Positions 7,213 through 15,172 are shown, counted from the first letter of the stretch. The stretch is 47,782 nucleotides of DNA from Prevotella sp. (GCA_017413085.1 JAFPVC010000023.1:1-47782); one strand, 5' to 3'. Translations and numbers: made by a program. Notes: generated from the sequence alone by a model not told the origin.

Positions 7213-9276
7213 ATGGAGTATTACAACAACATATTGTGCGTGACCTACGCAGAACTGACGGAGGGCGACGATGCCGTAATCACGGCTGCCACGCTGCGAC
7301 AGAACATGCGCCGCGGCAACATACAGTGTGCGCGCCAGGGGAAAGGCGAAGGCAACTACGCACTCTACATCTATGCGTCCCTGCCTGAGAAGTACCGCAT
7401 GAGATACGAAGAGAAATACGGCGACCCGAAGGCGGTGCTGAAGAAGCAGCCTGCCGACATACATGCACTGGCAGACCGCAGAGCCAGGGAATATTACGAA
7501 GCGTTTGAATATGAGTTGAACGGTGTTCAGACACGACTCAGCCGGAAACTCATCGACGAGTACACGGTGAACGCCAGCGTGCTTGGCCACCTGCTGAAAC
7601 GCATCGGTGAACTCAGGGCCTACACCGCCGCCCTCGGCGGAGGCAAGCGCAGCGACCTCTGGGACATCATCTACGGTGAGAGCGAGCAGATGCGCGAGGA
7701 GTGCGGCCACACGCTGCCGAAGAACATCAAGCGCCTGCGCGACAGGGTGAACGCATATAAGACTGACGGCTACCAGTCTGTCATCAGCGGCAAGATAGGC
7801 AACTGTAACACGCTGAAGATAACCGAGGAGGCTGGCCGCCGGCTCGTGGCACTGAAGCGCAGCAAGGTGCCTGTGCTGACAGATCGCCAGATATTCGACC
7901 AGTTCAACAGCGAGGCAGCGGAACGCGGATGGAAGCCACTGCGCAGCATCAGCGGCATGAAGGCATGGCTCAGCAGTCCGCAGACGGAGCCGCTGTGGCA
8001 CGACGCAGTGCACGGGGAACTCAGCGCGCACCAGAAGTATGACCGCCGCCACAGAACTGCACTGCCTCAGATGCGCGATGCACTGTGGTACGGTGACGGT
8101 ACGAAGCTCAACCTGTACTACAGGGACGATGACGGCAAGGTGCGTACGACAAGCGTATATGAAGTCATCGACGCATACAGTGAAACCTTCCTCGGCTACT
8201 GCATCAGCGACACCGAGGACTACGAGGCACAGTACATGGCATACAGGATGGCAGTGCAGGTGAGCGGCCACAAGCCATACGAGATAGTGCACGACAACCA
8301 GGGCGGCCACAAGAAAGCAAATTCAGCCGGAATGCTCGACAAGATATGCCGCCTTCACCGCACCACCGCACCATACAACGGAGCATCGAAGACCATAGAG
8401 AGCGTATTCGGCAGGTTCCAGCAGGAGGTGCTTCACAAGGACTGGCGCTTCACCGGTCAGAACATCACGGCAAGGAAGCAGACGAGCCGTCCCAACATGG
8501 AGTTTATCGAAGCCAACAAAGACCAGCTCTACACGCTTGAGGAACTGAAGGCAGCCTATGTGAAGGCACGCACTGAGTGGAACGAGATGAAACACCCTGC
8601 CACTGGCGAGCGACGCATAGACATGTACCAAACGAGCGAGAACCCCGAGACACCGACAGTCACCACCGCCGACATGATAGATATGTTCTGGGTGACGTGC
8701 GACAGGATGAGCACCTTCACCAGCAGCGGCATAGAGATAACAGTCAAGGGCAGAAAGCGCCAGTACGAGGTGATGAGTGCACCGGGCGTGCCCGATACGG
8801 AGTGGCGCAGGCAGCACACCTGGCAGAAGTTTGTGGTAAAGTACGACCCATACGATTTCAGCAGCATACGGCTGTACTGGAAAGACAAGGCAGGAGACCT
8901 GCGCTTCGAGCGTGTGGCAGAGCCTTACATCGTAATCCACCGTGCAGTGCAGGAGCAAACAGAAGGCGAGGCACTGTTCATACGCCACCAGCAGAAGGAG
9001 GCAGAGCAGAGCCGCATAGAGCGTCAGGTGGCAGCACGCGAGATAGAACACAGCGAGGGAGTGGCACCGGAACAGCACGGACTGACCTCGCCAAGGCTCA
9101 AGGGAGTGCGCAGCGACGTGCAGAGGCAGATAGACCGCCGCACGAGGAAGTACGGACGCGCCCCAGAGGAACTGAGCATCGGCAGGGTGACGAAGATTGT
9201 CAGCAACATAGACTGGCGCGACGTGGAGAAGGAAACCGCACCGATAGACGAGCGCAAGGTTGCGGGGAAACTTTGA
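7213..9276 (+). CDS. MuA-like DDE transposase
   Basis: A 687-residue transposase that integrates and replicatively transposes the phage. The N-terminal 80 residues look like the MuA-type winged-helix DNA-binding region. A helical site-binding segment follows. The DDE catalytic core spans about residues 285-410 with Asp295 (YGDGT), Asp361 (VHDNQGG) and Glu396 (TIESVFGRFQQE). The beta-barrel and a basic C-terminal tail come next (ERQVAAREIEH...DRRTRKYGR). In MuA the tail contacts MuB. It should bind the AAAACGAAATGT sites at both ends. The stop is followed directly by a gene-junction repeat. Confidence 0.93.
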   Translation: MEYYNNILCVTYAELTEGDDAVITAATLRQNMRRGNIQCARQGKGEGNYALYIYASLPEKYRMRYEEKYGDPKAVLKKQPADIHALADRRAREYYEAFEYELNGVQTRLSRKLIDEYTVNASVLGHLLKRIGELRAYTAALGGGKRSDLWDIIYGESEQMREECGHTLPKNIKRLRDRVNAYKTDGYQSVISGKIGNCNTLKITEEAGRRLVALKRSKVPVLTDRQIFDQFNSEAAERGWKPLRSISGMKAWLSSPQTEPLWHDAVHGELSAHQKYDRRHRTALPQMRDALWYGDGTKLNLYYRDDDGKVRTTSVYEVIDAYSETFLGYCISDTEDYEAQYMAYRMAVQVSGHKPYEIVHDNQGGHKKANSAGMLDKICRLHRTTAPYNGASKTIESVFGRFQQEVLHKDWRFTGQNITARKQTSRPNMEFIEANKDQLYTLEELKAAYVKARTEWNEMKHPATGERRIDMYQTSENPETPTVTTADMIDMFWVTCDRMSTFTSSGIEITVKGRKRQYEVMSAPGVPDTEWRRQHTWQKFVVKYDPYDFSSIRLYWKDKAGDLRFERVAEPYIVIHRAVQEQTEGEALFIRHQQKEAEQSRIERQVAAREIEHSEGVAPEQHGLTSPRLKGVRSDVQRQIDRRTRKYGRAPEELSIGRVTKIVSNIDWRDVEKETAPIDERKVAGKL

Positions 9277-9330
9277 CAATGCACAATGCACAATTCATAA
9301 TGCACAATGCACAATGCACAATTAAATTAA
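9277..9330 (+). repeat. Gene-junction repeat, transposase/MuB
   Basis: Starts one base after the transposase TGA. It consists of repeated CAATGCACAATTCATAATG units, then AT-rich sequence before the next ATG. Confidence 0.85.
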
Positions 9331-9364
9331 ATCAAGAATACAAACTGACTAAAAACATTAAGTT

Positions 9365-10234
9365 ATGGAATTGACACAGAAAGACAAGGAACAAATCAGG
9401 GAGAGCCTGAGAGTGTATGTAAGCAAGTACCCCAGCCAGAACAAGGCCGTGGGCAGCCTGAAAGGCACAAGTGCCGGAACAGTCAGCTGCATACTTAGCG
9501 GCAAGTGGGAGAATATCAGCGACGCCATGTGGCGCAAGGTAAGGGAACAGGTCTCCTTTGTCCGTGAACAGGAATGGCAGATAGTCGAGACAGGTGCATA
9601 TCAGGAAATAACATACGCACTGACGGACGCACAGGACTCTTGTAACGTGACATGGGTGGTTGGCGAAGCCGGCAGCGGCAAGACCACGACTGCCAAGGTG
9701 TATGCCGACGAGCATCGCGAAGTGTTCTACCTGCAGTGCTCCGAAGACCTGCACAAGGGCGAGTTCGTAAGAGAGATAGCCCGCATCATCGGCATACGCG
9801 GCGAGGGCTACACCGTGCGCGAACTGTGGAAGGAGATACTGGCACGCCTGATACAGATGAACGCTCCGCTGCTCATCTTCGACGAGGCCGACAAACTGAC
9901 AGAGAGCGTGTTCCACTATTTCATCAGCCTGTATAACAAGGTAGAAGACAAGTGCGGCGTGGTGTTCCTCAGCACCGACTACATAAAGAAGCGCGTGCGC
10001 AACGGCCTGCGCCACGAGAAGCCAGGCTACAAGGAGTTTTACAGCCGCATAGGCAGGAAATACTTCGAGATAGACGATACTACGCCCAACGACGTGTATG
10101 CCATCTGCACCGCCAACGGACTGACGGAACGCAAGGACATCGAGGAAGTGCTGCGTGACGCAGAGGACAGCGACTACGACCTGCGCCGTGTGAAGAAGAG
10201 CGTGCACCGTGTTTTGAAAATGCACAATGCATAA
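9365..10234 (+). CDS. MuB-like AAA+ target-DNA ATPase
   Basis: A 289-residue protein. It opens with an HTH-like domain (about residues 1-70, with AVGSLKGTSAGTVSCILSG). The P-loop follows: Walker A GEAGSGKTT at residues 100-108, Walker B LLIFDEAD with Asp173/Glu174, and sensor-1-like VVFLSTDYI. In Mu, MuB forms ATP-dependent filaments that select target DNA, stimulate MuA and give target immunity. The last residues (LKMHNA) and the stop codon come from the downstream gene-junction repeat, suggesting the repeat replaced the original 3' end. Confidence 0.9.
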   Translation: MELTQKDKEQIRESLRVYVSKYPSQNKAVGSLKGTSAGTVSCILSGKWENISDAMWRKVREQVSFVREQEWQIVETGAYQEITYALTDAQDSCNVTWVVGEAGSGKTTTAKVYADEHREVFYLQCSEDLHKGEFVREIARIIGIRGEGYTVRELWKEILARLIQMNAPLLIFDEADKLTESVFHYFISLYNKVEDKCGVVFLSTDYIKKRVRNGLRHEKPGYKEFYSRIGRKYFEIDDTTPNDVYAICTANGLTERKDIEEVLRDAEDSDYDLRRVKKSVHRVLKMHNA

Positions 10235-10280
10235 TTCACAATGCACAATCTTAATTCGTAATTCGTAATTCTTAATTGAC
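10220..10280 (+). repeat. Gene-junction repeat, MuB/second ATPase
   Basis: It begins inside the MuB gene: AATGCACAATGCATAATTC encodes its final residues and stop. TTAATTCGTAATTC units then run to 4 bp before the next ATG. Confidence 0.85.
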
Positions 10281-10283
10281 AAT

Positions 10284-10901
10284 ATGGGAAGACAGTTGAC
10301 AGTAAGCGAGGTGCTGCGCAAGAAGGAACATACGTTTCCATTCAAGGGCAAGTGGCGCGAGGCATTCGGTGAGCCGGAGCGCACAGGAGTGTGGTTTATC
10401 TGGGGCAACTCCGGCAACGGCAAGAGCAGCTTCACCATGCAGCTGTGCAAGGAACTGTGCAAGTATGCCCGTGTGGCCTACGACTCACTGGAGGAAGGCA
10501 CGGGCATGACGATGCGGCAGAGCCTGCAGCGCCACGGTATGCTAGACGTGGGCGGCCGTTTCAGCCTGCTCGACAATGAGTCAATGCCCTACCTGCGCGT
10601 ACGCCTCCGTCAGCGCAAGAGCCCCGACGTAGTGATAATAGACTCGTTCCAATACACGCAGATGACCTACAAGGAGTATATCCGCATGAAGGAAACCAAT
10701 CGCGGCAAGCTGCTCATCTTCATCAGCCACGCCAACGGACAGCGTCCGCGCGGTTCTGCGGCGGTGAGCGTGATGTATGATGCCGCACTGAAGATATGGG
10801 TAGAGGGCTTCAAGGCTTTCAGCAAGGGCAGGTTCATAGGCGAGACCGGCGAGATGACCATCTGGGAGGAAGGAGCGGCAAAGTACTGGGGACGTTCGTA
10901 A
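10284..10901 (+). CDS. P-loop ATPase, RecA/DnaB-like fold
   Basis: A 205-residue protein with Walker A GNSGNGKSSF (residues 41-50) and Walker B DVVIIDSFQY. A central ARVAYDSLEEG strand and ISHANGQRPRGSAAV resemble the RecA/KaiC/RadA-type fold. It lies directly after the MuB-like gene in the early operon. Mu has no such second ATPase at this position, although Bacteroidetes transposable phages may carry one. A replication or recombination role is inferred from fold and neighbours only. Confidence 0.75.
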   Translation: MGRQLTVSEVLRKKEHTFPFKGKWREAFGEPERTGVWFIWGNSGNGKSSFTMQLCKELCKYARVAYDSLEEGTGMTMRQSLQRHGMLDVGGRFSLLDNESMPYLRVRLRQRKSPDVVIIDSFQYTQMTYKEYIRMKETNRGKLLIFISHANGQRPRGSAAVSVMYDAALKIWVEGFKAFSKGRFIGETGEMTIWEEGAAKYWGRS

Positions 10902-10959
10902 TGCACAATTCACAATGCATAATTCACAATCTTAATTCATAATTATTAATTCTTAATTA
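10902..10959 (+). repeat. Gene-junction repeat after the second ATPase
   Basis: It follows the TAA with no gap: TGCACAATTCACAATGCAT, then TTAATTCATAATTATTAATT up to the next gene. Confidence 0.85.
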
Positions 10960-10964
10960 TCACG

Positions 10965-11285
10965 ATGACTATGGAATGGGAAGAAATAAAGAGAGACAGC
11001 GAAGCTCTGAAGAAAGTGAAGGAGCGCGTGTTCGACAATATGACGGCGGACTACAAGCCGGGTGATACAATCTACATACTGATGGAACCCGATGCCGCCG
11101 AGGGGCTTGTGGAAGACTGGTTCACCCACGGCTACGAGTGCGACATGCGTCTGAAGAAGTCGGAAAAGAACCCCGGCAAGGTGGTGATGATAACCACTGA
11201 CATGATGTGGGCGAGCCGCGTGATACGGTGGCACAAGTACCTGAAGGTGACATACAGGAAGGAGGTGAGGCATGACGTCGCTTGA
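10965..11285 (+). CDS. Conserved-looking early protein, unknown function
   Basis: A 106-residue soluble protein (MTMEWEEIKRDSEALKK...), with mixed alpha/beta character and a strand-rich segment YKPGDTIYILMEPDAAEG. Its 3' end overlaps the next gene by 14 bp, and an SD-like GGAGGTGAGG inside it serves that gene, so the pair is tightly coupled. No family recognised. Confidence 0.65.
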   Translation: MTMEWEEIKRDSEALKKVKERVFDNMTADYKPGDTIYILMEPDAAEGLVEDWFTHGYECDMRLKKSEKNPGKVVMITTDMMWASRVIRWHKYLKVTYRKEVRHDVA

Positions 11286-11682
11286 CAGGAACTACGCACG
11301 GTTCTATGCAGTGCTCAATCGCGTACCGTGCAAGGCTGACCGCGAAGACCTGAAGAAATCGCTTGTCAACAGCGTGTCGTTAGGCAGAACCGACAGCCTG
11401 CGCGAACTCAGTGACCGCGAGTACCGCACGCTATGCGATACGCTTGAACGCTCGCTCGGAGAGAAGACACACGGTGAAGACACGGAACGGCGCAGACAAC
11501 GCAGCGTGGTGCTGCACCTGATGCAGAAGTACGGCGTGGACACCACTTCATGGGCAGCCGTTGACCGTTTCTGCTTAGACAACAGGATAGCCGGAAAGAA
11601 ATTCCGCATGATTGACACTGAGGAACTGGAGCATCTGAGCCGCAAACTCAGGGCAATGCTTGATAAAATGCACAATTCATAA
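11272..11682 (+). CDS. GemA-like early regulatory protein
   Basis: A 136-residue basic protein. Its pattern resembles Mu GemA (DUF1018): an N-terminal FYAVLNRV...REDLKKSLV helix pair, then SLRELSDREYRTLCDTLE, and a C-terminal IAGKKFRMIDTEELEHLSRK. In Mu, GemA alters host gene expression and DNA supercoiling and is encoded after the A/B genes, as here. The last residues (KMHNS) and stop come from the gene-junction repeat. The assignment is by pattern and position only. Confidence 0.55.
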   Translation: MTSLDRNYARFYAVLNRVPCKADREDLKKSLVNSVSLGRTDSLRELSDREYRTLCDTLERSLGEKTHGEDTERRRQRSVVLHLMQKYGVDTTSWAAVDRFCLDNRIAGKKFRMIDTEELEHLSRKLRAMLDKMHNS

Positions 11683-11692
11683 TTCAATTACT
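11668..11692 (+). repeat. Gene-junction repeat inside the GemA-like 3' end
   Basis: ATGCACAATTCATAATTC supplies the final codons and stop of the preceding gene, 20 bp before the next ATG. Confidence 0.8.
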
Positions 11693-11711
11693 TTTCAAAT
11701 ACTATTCAAAC

Positions 11712-12386
11712 ATGGAAGAGAACAAGAACATGACAGCCGTGGAGATGACGGCAGACGAGAAAGCTCAGTTCGAGGCTTTCAAGAAGGAACAGGAGCGCAG
11801 GCAGAGGATGCAGGAGCGCAAGGATAACCGCGAGGCATACGTGCAGCTGGTGGACGAACAGATAGAGAGCACCATTCCAGAACTGCAGGCGCTCAGCGAA
11901 CAGATACGCACGGTGAAGGAATGTGTGTTTGACAATTTCAGGGAGGTGCTGCGCATGAAAGCAGAGGTGATGCACCTCAACAAGCGTGACGGACAGTTCT
12001 CGCACACGTTCACCAACTCATGCGGCACCATGCGCCTGACGCTCGGAGTGAACACCGTGGACTCCTACCTCGACACTGCAGAGGACGGCATCGCCATGGT
12101 GAAGGAGTACATCACCGGACTTGCCAAGGATGAAGACACGCAGTTGCTCGTAGATACCATCCTGCGTCTGCTCAGCAAGGACCAGCAGGGCAACCTCAAG
12201 GCTTCGCGCGTGCTGCAGTTGAAGCAGATGGCAGAGAAGACCGGCGACGAGCGTTTCATTGAGGGCGTGGAGATAATCATGGAGGCCTACAAGCCGTCAG
12301 TAACCCGCCAGTACATACGTGCAGAGGTCAAGGATACGGAGACAGGCGCATGGAAGTACATACCGCTGTCGGTGACAGACGCCTGA
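11712..12386 (+). CDS. DUF3164-family phage protein
   Basis: A 224-residue protein. The first 70 residues are a charged coiled-coil-like helix rich in Glu, Lys and Arg. The rest shows the DUF3164 pattern: MRLTLGVNTVDSYLDTAEDG, then ILRLLSKDQQGNLKASRVL, then FIEGVEIIMEAYKPSVTRQY. This family is common in the early regions of Mu-like phages, but its function is not established. It is the last gene of the early operon; a strong terminator follows 26 bp later. Confidence 0.85.
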   Translation: MEENKNMTAVEMTADEKAQFEAFKKEQERRQRMQERKDNREAYVQLVDEQIESTIPELQALSEQIRTVKECVFDNFREVLRMKAEVMHLNKRDGQFSHTFTNSCGTMRLTLGVNTVDSYLDTAEDGIAMVKEYITGLAKDEDTQLLVDTILRLLSKDQQGNLKASRVLQLKQMAEKTGDERFIEGVEIIMEAYKPSVTRQYIRAEVKDTETGAWKYIPLSVTDA

Positions 12387-12411
12387 CCGGGGCCGTGCCG
12401 TTCAATATGTG

Positions 12412-12459
12412 ACAACAAAATAGGGGTGTTTCAGTCGAAACATCCCTATTTTTGTTGTT
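12412..12459 (+). terminator. Early-operon terminator
   Basis: A long stem of AAAATAGGGGTGTTTC and GAAACATCCCTATTTT with an AGTC loop, extended by flanking ACAAC/GTTGT. One mismatch interrupts the stem. It separates early from later transcription. Confidence 0.85.
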
Positions 12460-12485
12460 TATGTGCAAGAAAATCAGTAACTTTG
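12454..12485 (+). promoter_or_regulatory. Promoter for the 105-aa switch-position gene
   Basis: GTTG (12454-12457) and TAACTTTG (12478-12485) are 20 bp apart, overlapping the tail of the early terminator. The -33 box differs from TTTG by one base, so activity may be weak or activator-dependent. Confidence 0.65.
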
Positions 12486-12520
12486 CGGAATAAAGAATAA
12501 GGTTGTAAGGAATAAGGACT

Positions 12521-12838
12521 ATGAGTAAAGGCAGAAGCAAAGATCTTGTCGCAGAGCGCGACCGCAGAATGTTTGAACGCTACTATTACTGGACGGAGGT
12601 GTGCCGGCTTCGTTTCGACGATGCCATCCAGCGCCTGAGCCGCGAGGAGTTCTTCATCTCGGAGGCTCGCGTGCTGCAGGTGGTGCGCCGCATGGTGCAA
12701 CAGGGAGCCACCGTCGATGGCAAGGGCATAGACCGTCCGATGTTCACTGGCTTTCGTTCTGCCGTGCGGAAACCGAAACAGCCAGCGAAAGCGTGTGCGG
12801 CGGCTCAGCCACCGCTCTTTCCCGGACTGTTTGACTGA
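12521..12838 (+). CDS. Small basic protein at the early/late switch; candidate late activator
   Basis: A 105-residue protein whose first 60 residues are helical and basic (KDLVAERDRRMFERYYYW...FDDAIQRLSREEFFISEARV). A proline/alanine-rich tail follows, ending PPLFPGLFD. It has its own promoter directly after the early terminator, the place Mu uses for Mor/C middle and late activators. I see no confident HTH, so regulation is an inference from position. Its last 95 bp overlap the 3' end of the convergent gp37-like late gene, so late transcription would run antisense through it. Confidence 0.7.
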   Translation: MSKGRSKDLVAERDRRMFERYYYWTEVCRLRFDDAIQRLSREEFFISEARVLQVVRRMVQQGATVDGKGIDRPMFTGFRSAVRKPKQPAKACAAAQPPLFPGLFD

Positions 12839-13262
12839 CCGTCAGTGTATAGTGCTGCTCATACACCTTGATGCCGTGGCTCCAGGTGTAGAAGCGTGAA
12901 CGCTCACGCACGAGTGGTCCGTCACCGAGCGGACGGAAGCCCTGCAGGACCTTGTGTATGCGGTCAGCCATGTCGGCACGGCTCATTATAGCCTCCATCG
13001 TGCCACTGTCGTAGTGGGTGTCATCGTAGCAGTCTATAGCCAGGCGCACCGCCACCTGCGCACGACCTTTCTGGACGAGGTCACCGAGGTTGCTCCAGGC
13101 GGTTTCCGTCTCGCTGACCAATACGGCGGGGAACGTCAGCGGATAGGTGTCCACTTCCTGCCTGTCGATGGCTTCCAACTGACCGTAGTCCTCATCCACG
13201 GTGCTTACGTCTGGCATTGCGTCTGCAATGCGGCGTATGATGTTATAGAGTAGGTTTTCCAT
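12744..13262 (-). CDS. Mu gp37-like neck/tail protein (DUF1834-like)
   Basis: A 172-residue protein starting MENLLYNIIRRIADAMPDV. A central VRLAIDCYDDTHYDSGT strand-turn and VRERSRFYTWSHGIKVYEQHYTL follow. Size and place after a gpG-like gene suggest the Mu gp37/tail-terminator group; this is mainly a synteny argument. It is the last gene of the leftward late operon. Its leader is a run of TTGAAGA/ATTGAA repeats, and its 3' end overlaps the convergent 105-aa gene by 95 bp. Confidence 0.6.
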   Translation of the reverse strand: MENLLYNIIRRIADAMPDVSTVDEDYGQLEAIDRQEVDTYPLTFPAVLVSETETAWSNLGDLVQKGRAQVAVRLAIDCYDDTHYDSGTMEAIMSRADMADRIHKVLQGFRPLGDGPLVRERSRFYTWSHGIKVYEQHYTLTVSQTVRERAVAEPPHTLSLAVSVSARQNESQ

Positions 13263-13264
13263 CT

Positions 13265-13328
13265 TTTTAGAATTGAAAAATTGGAGGATTGAAGAGTTGA
13301 AGAATTGAAGAGTTGAAAAATTGAAGAG
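13265..13328 (-). repeat. TTCAATTCTTCAA-type leader repeat
   Basis: On the - strand about six units of CTTCAATTYTTCAA lead to the gp37-like ATG. Related pyrimidine-rich leaders occur at 21255-21291 and 27658-27699. Confidence 0.75.
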
Positions 13329-13928
13329 TTATGTTATAAGTTTCTTAATGCGCTCCATCGTCTCTGCGAAGATGGAGCTTATTTTTTCTATCAGTTCCCT
13401 TGAGTCTCCTATAAACTGACGTTGCGGTATGTGTGCATTGATGGTCAGGCGTGTTTTCTTTGTCAGTGCCAGCGCTTTCCATTTCTGTGCCTCTGGCGGT
13501 AGTTCGCCCTGCGGTTCGCCCTTGCTCCTGCCACTGAGCGAATACACCATGTGCCAGGCGAAGCGTCTCATGCGTGCCGTGACGGTGGGGTGCGTGGTCA
13601 CGTCGCCTCCGTCGTTGTGTATGGCGGCATACGGCACGGGATTCTCCACTGTCACCCTTCCCGGTGCCGTCGTTGTCTGTATGGAGCGCATGAGGTGGTT
13701 GCGCCTCGAGGTAAGCGGGCCGTACTGACTGTCGGGGCCGCCCTGCTGCTGTCTGCGCGTGCGCTGCCACGGATGCAGGCCGCCATTGGTGAAGCCACCG
13801 TCGCGAAAGTTCTGCGTGAAGTGGTTCTTTGCCACTATCGCCACCTTGCGAGGCAGACGGTCGCGCACCTCGCAGTCTATTTCTCTCTTTAGTGCGCTGA
13901 TGCGTCTTGTGAGGTCGTCCTGTCTCAT
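13329..13928 (-). CDS. Virion morphogenesis protein, Mu gpG-like
   Basis: A 199-residue basic protein of the phage virion morphogenesis family (Mu gpG/P2 gpS type). The key pattern is RDGGFTNGGLHPWQRTRR, followed by an LTSRRNHLMRSI segment, VPYAAIHNDGG, and the closing IPQRQFIGDSREL. Members act in tail completion or head-tail joining. The ATG overlaps the stop of the upstream spanin-like gene as ATGA. A GTCGCTG hairpin lies 17 bp upstream of the ATG, inside the spanin coding end. Confidence 0.85.
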   Translation of the reverse strand: MRQDDLTRRISALKREIDCEVRDRLPRKVAIVAKNHFTQNFRDGGFTNGGLHPWQRTRRQQQGGPDSQYGPLTSRRNHLMRSIQTTTAPGRVTVENPVPYAAIHNDGGDVTTHPTVTARMRRFAWHMVYSLSGRSKGEPQGELPPEAQKWKALALTKKTRLTINAHIPQRQFIGDSRELIEKISSIFAETMERIKKLIT

Positions 13929-14380
13929 GTTTGCTGATTATTGCGTCGCTGTGATACAGCGACATACACAACGGCTGTCAGGCATGCCACTGCTACGGCA
14001 AACCATGGGTCTTGCCACCACGGTTGTTTCTGCTCCACAGTTTCCTTACTCCTGGTTCCCACCACACACACCTGATACATGGTGTCGGTGTGTGAGCGGT
14101 CGTGGTAGTATGAACGGTCATGATAGTCTGAGTGCCAATGCTCGGTGACGTGATAGACCGTGTCATTGCGGTTGTAGATATGCACTGAGATGCTGTCACG
14201 GTGAACTATATTGTCACGATGAACCACACTGTCACGCTGTTGCGTCAGTTCCCTCAGCGTGTCGTTCCTCTCGATGATGGTTTCCTGTTCCACTGTCTTG
14301 CAGCTACTGACAAGCAGCAGAGTGAAGAGTGAAAACTGAAGAGTGAAAAATACCTTCCGGATGATGCTTGCTTTTTTCAT
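13925..14380 (-). CDS. Candidate unimolecular spanin (lipoprotein with C-terminal TM)
   Basis: A 151-residue protein with an N-terminal lipoprotein signal (FSLFTLLLVSSCKT, lipobox Cys near residue 27). A long hydrophilic region rich in His, Asp, Arg and Tyr follows (DYHDRSYYHDRSHTD). It ends in a hydrophobic segment (WFAVAVACLTAVVYVAV) and a short basic tail. Outer-membrane lipid anchor plus C-terminal inner-membrane anchor is the layout of a u-spanin, which disrupts the outer membrane in lysis. It overlaps the holin gene (ATGA) upstream and the gpG-like gene downstream. The role is inferred from topology and neighbours. Confidence 0.65.
   Translation of the reverse strand: MKKASIIRKVFFTLQFSLFTLLLVSSCKTVEQETIIERNDTLRELTQQRDSVVHRDNIVHRDSISVHIYNRNDTVYHVTEHWHSDYHDRSYYHDRSHTDTMYQVCVVGTRSKETVEQKQPWWQDPWFAVAVACLTAVVYVAVSQRRNNQQT
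13945..13963 (-). repeat. GTCGCTG hairpin copy 2
   Basis: GTCGCTGTGATACAGCGAC, 17 bp upstream of the gpG-like ATG. Unlike the other copies it lies within coding sequence, the C-terminus of the spanin-like gene. Confidence 0.8.
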
Positions 14381-14649
14381 TGTGCTTCCTCCTTATCTTT
14401 TTCGCTGTCTTTCAGCAGTTGGTTGATCCTGGCGTTCTGTATGTCGCCGTACTCCTTCAGTCCCACACCCACGGCGGTGTAGGTAAGTGCCTGACCCAGT
14501 ATGATGATGACGGAGTTGTCAATCACTCCCAGGGGCGGCACTATGAAGCCGGCAATGGTTATCAGCCATCCGAGGGCGAAGGAACCTATCACCGTCGTCT
14601 TCCTCACTATCGTGGTGTCGTTGATTCTTGCTATGTCTTTCTTTGTCAT
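14377..14649 (-). CDS. Holin-like membrane protein
   Basis: A 90-residue protein with two hydrophobic segments (VIGSFALGWLITIAGFIVPPL and VIIILGQALTYTAVGVGL) and a charged C-terminal tail (LLKDSEKDKEEAQ). This is the class II holin layout. It sits beside the spanin-like gene, and the endolysin is two genes upstream in the same operon. It would form inner-membrane holes to release the endolysin. Start is supported by the hairpin repeat 17 bp upstream and by ATGA overlap with the next gene. Confidence 0.7.
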   Translation of the reverse strand: MTKKDIARINDTTIVRKTTVIGSFALGWLITIAGFIVPPLGVIDNSVIIILGQALTYTAVGVGLKEYGDIQNARINQLLKDSEKDKEEAQ

Positions 14650-14666
14650 GATTGTTGGTTTTTATG

Positions 14667-14685
14667 GTCGCTGTGATACAGCGAC
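14667..14685 (-). repeat. GTCGCTG hairpin copy 3
   Basis: GTCGCTGTGATACAGCGAC, followed on the + strand by ATACTGAAC; 17 bp upstream of the holin ATG. Confidence 0.8.
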
Positions 14686-14691
14686 ATACTG

Positions 14692-14727
14692 AACGAATTA
14701 TGAATTATGCATTATGAATTATGAATT
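14692..14727 (-). repeat. Gene-junction repeat, gp36-like/holin
   Basis: On the - strand it follows the gp36-like TAG directly as CAATTCATAATTCATAATG, then meets hairpin copy 3. Confidence 0.8.
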
Positions 14728-14728
14728 G

Positions 14729-15169
14729 CTAAAGCATTGTGGGTCTTACTCCGTCGCTCTGTGTCTGCCAGCGTGAGTTGTCTGCCAGGGTGTCGGTGGG
14801 TAGCGTGGGTGCTCCGTCGATGGTGACGTCGCCGTTCATCACGCCCTTGAGCCATTCTATGGCACGGTCGTAGCGTTCCTGCCTTATCTTCGACATCTTG
14901 TAGGGGTTGTGCTGACAGAAGATGTGATACACCGTGATGTCGATGGCAAACATAAGGATGAGCTGGTGACGGTCGGTGCCACGAGCAGAGAAGATGGCAT
15001 CGCAGTCATACTGCTTGCTGAGGTACGAGCGCATCTCGCTCACCGCCCTGTCTTCGCATATCTCTACTATCTGCGGGTCGTAGGTCTCTGAATTTGTGCG
15101 CAGCAGTGAGTCGAGTATCTCGCGGTGTATCGTAGCGTCGTAGTCTTTCAGGGTTATGAAGTTGTCCAT
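14729..15169 (-). CDS. Mu gp36-like head-tail protein (DUF1320)
   Basis: A 146-residue protein with the DUF1320 layout: an N-terminal helical region (ATIHREILDSLLRTNSET), then AVSEMRSYLSKQYDCDAIF, then an amphipathic stretch ending SKIRQERYDRAIEWLKGV, and a hydrophilic tail. In Mu, gp36 lies among the head-tail connection genes. Here it is placed between endolysin and holin, so lysis and connector genes are interleaved. Confidence 0.8.
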   Translation of the reverse strand: MDNFITLKDYDATIHREILDSLLRTNSETYDPQIVEICEDRAVSEMRSYLSKQYDCDAIFSARGTDRHQLILMFAIDITVYHIFCQHNPYKMSKIRQERYDRAIEWLKGVMNGDVTIDGAPTLPTDTLADNSRWQTQSDGVRPTML

Positions 15170-15172
15170 GTC

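Noticed and set aside
7201-9291. Long open frames on the strand opposite the transposase (about 370 and 320 codons)
   Set aside because: They are antisense shadows of a GC-rich gene with clear MuA motifs; their products are Leu/Val/His-rich with no recognisable domain.
9276-9374. Extra reading frame running from the transposase into the MuB leader
   Set aside because: Arginine-rich shadow frame of the transposase gene ending in repeat sequence.
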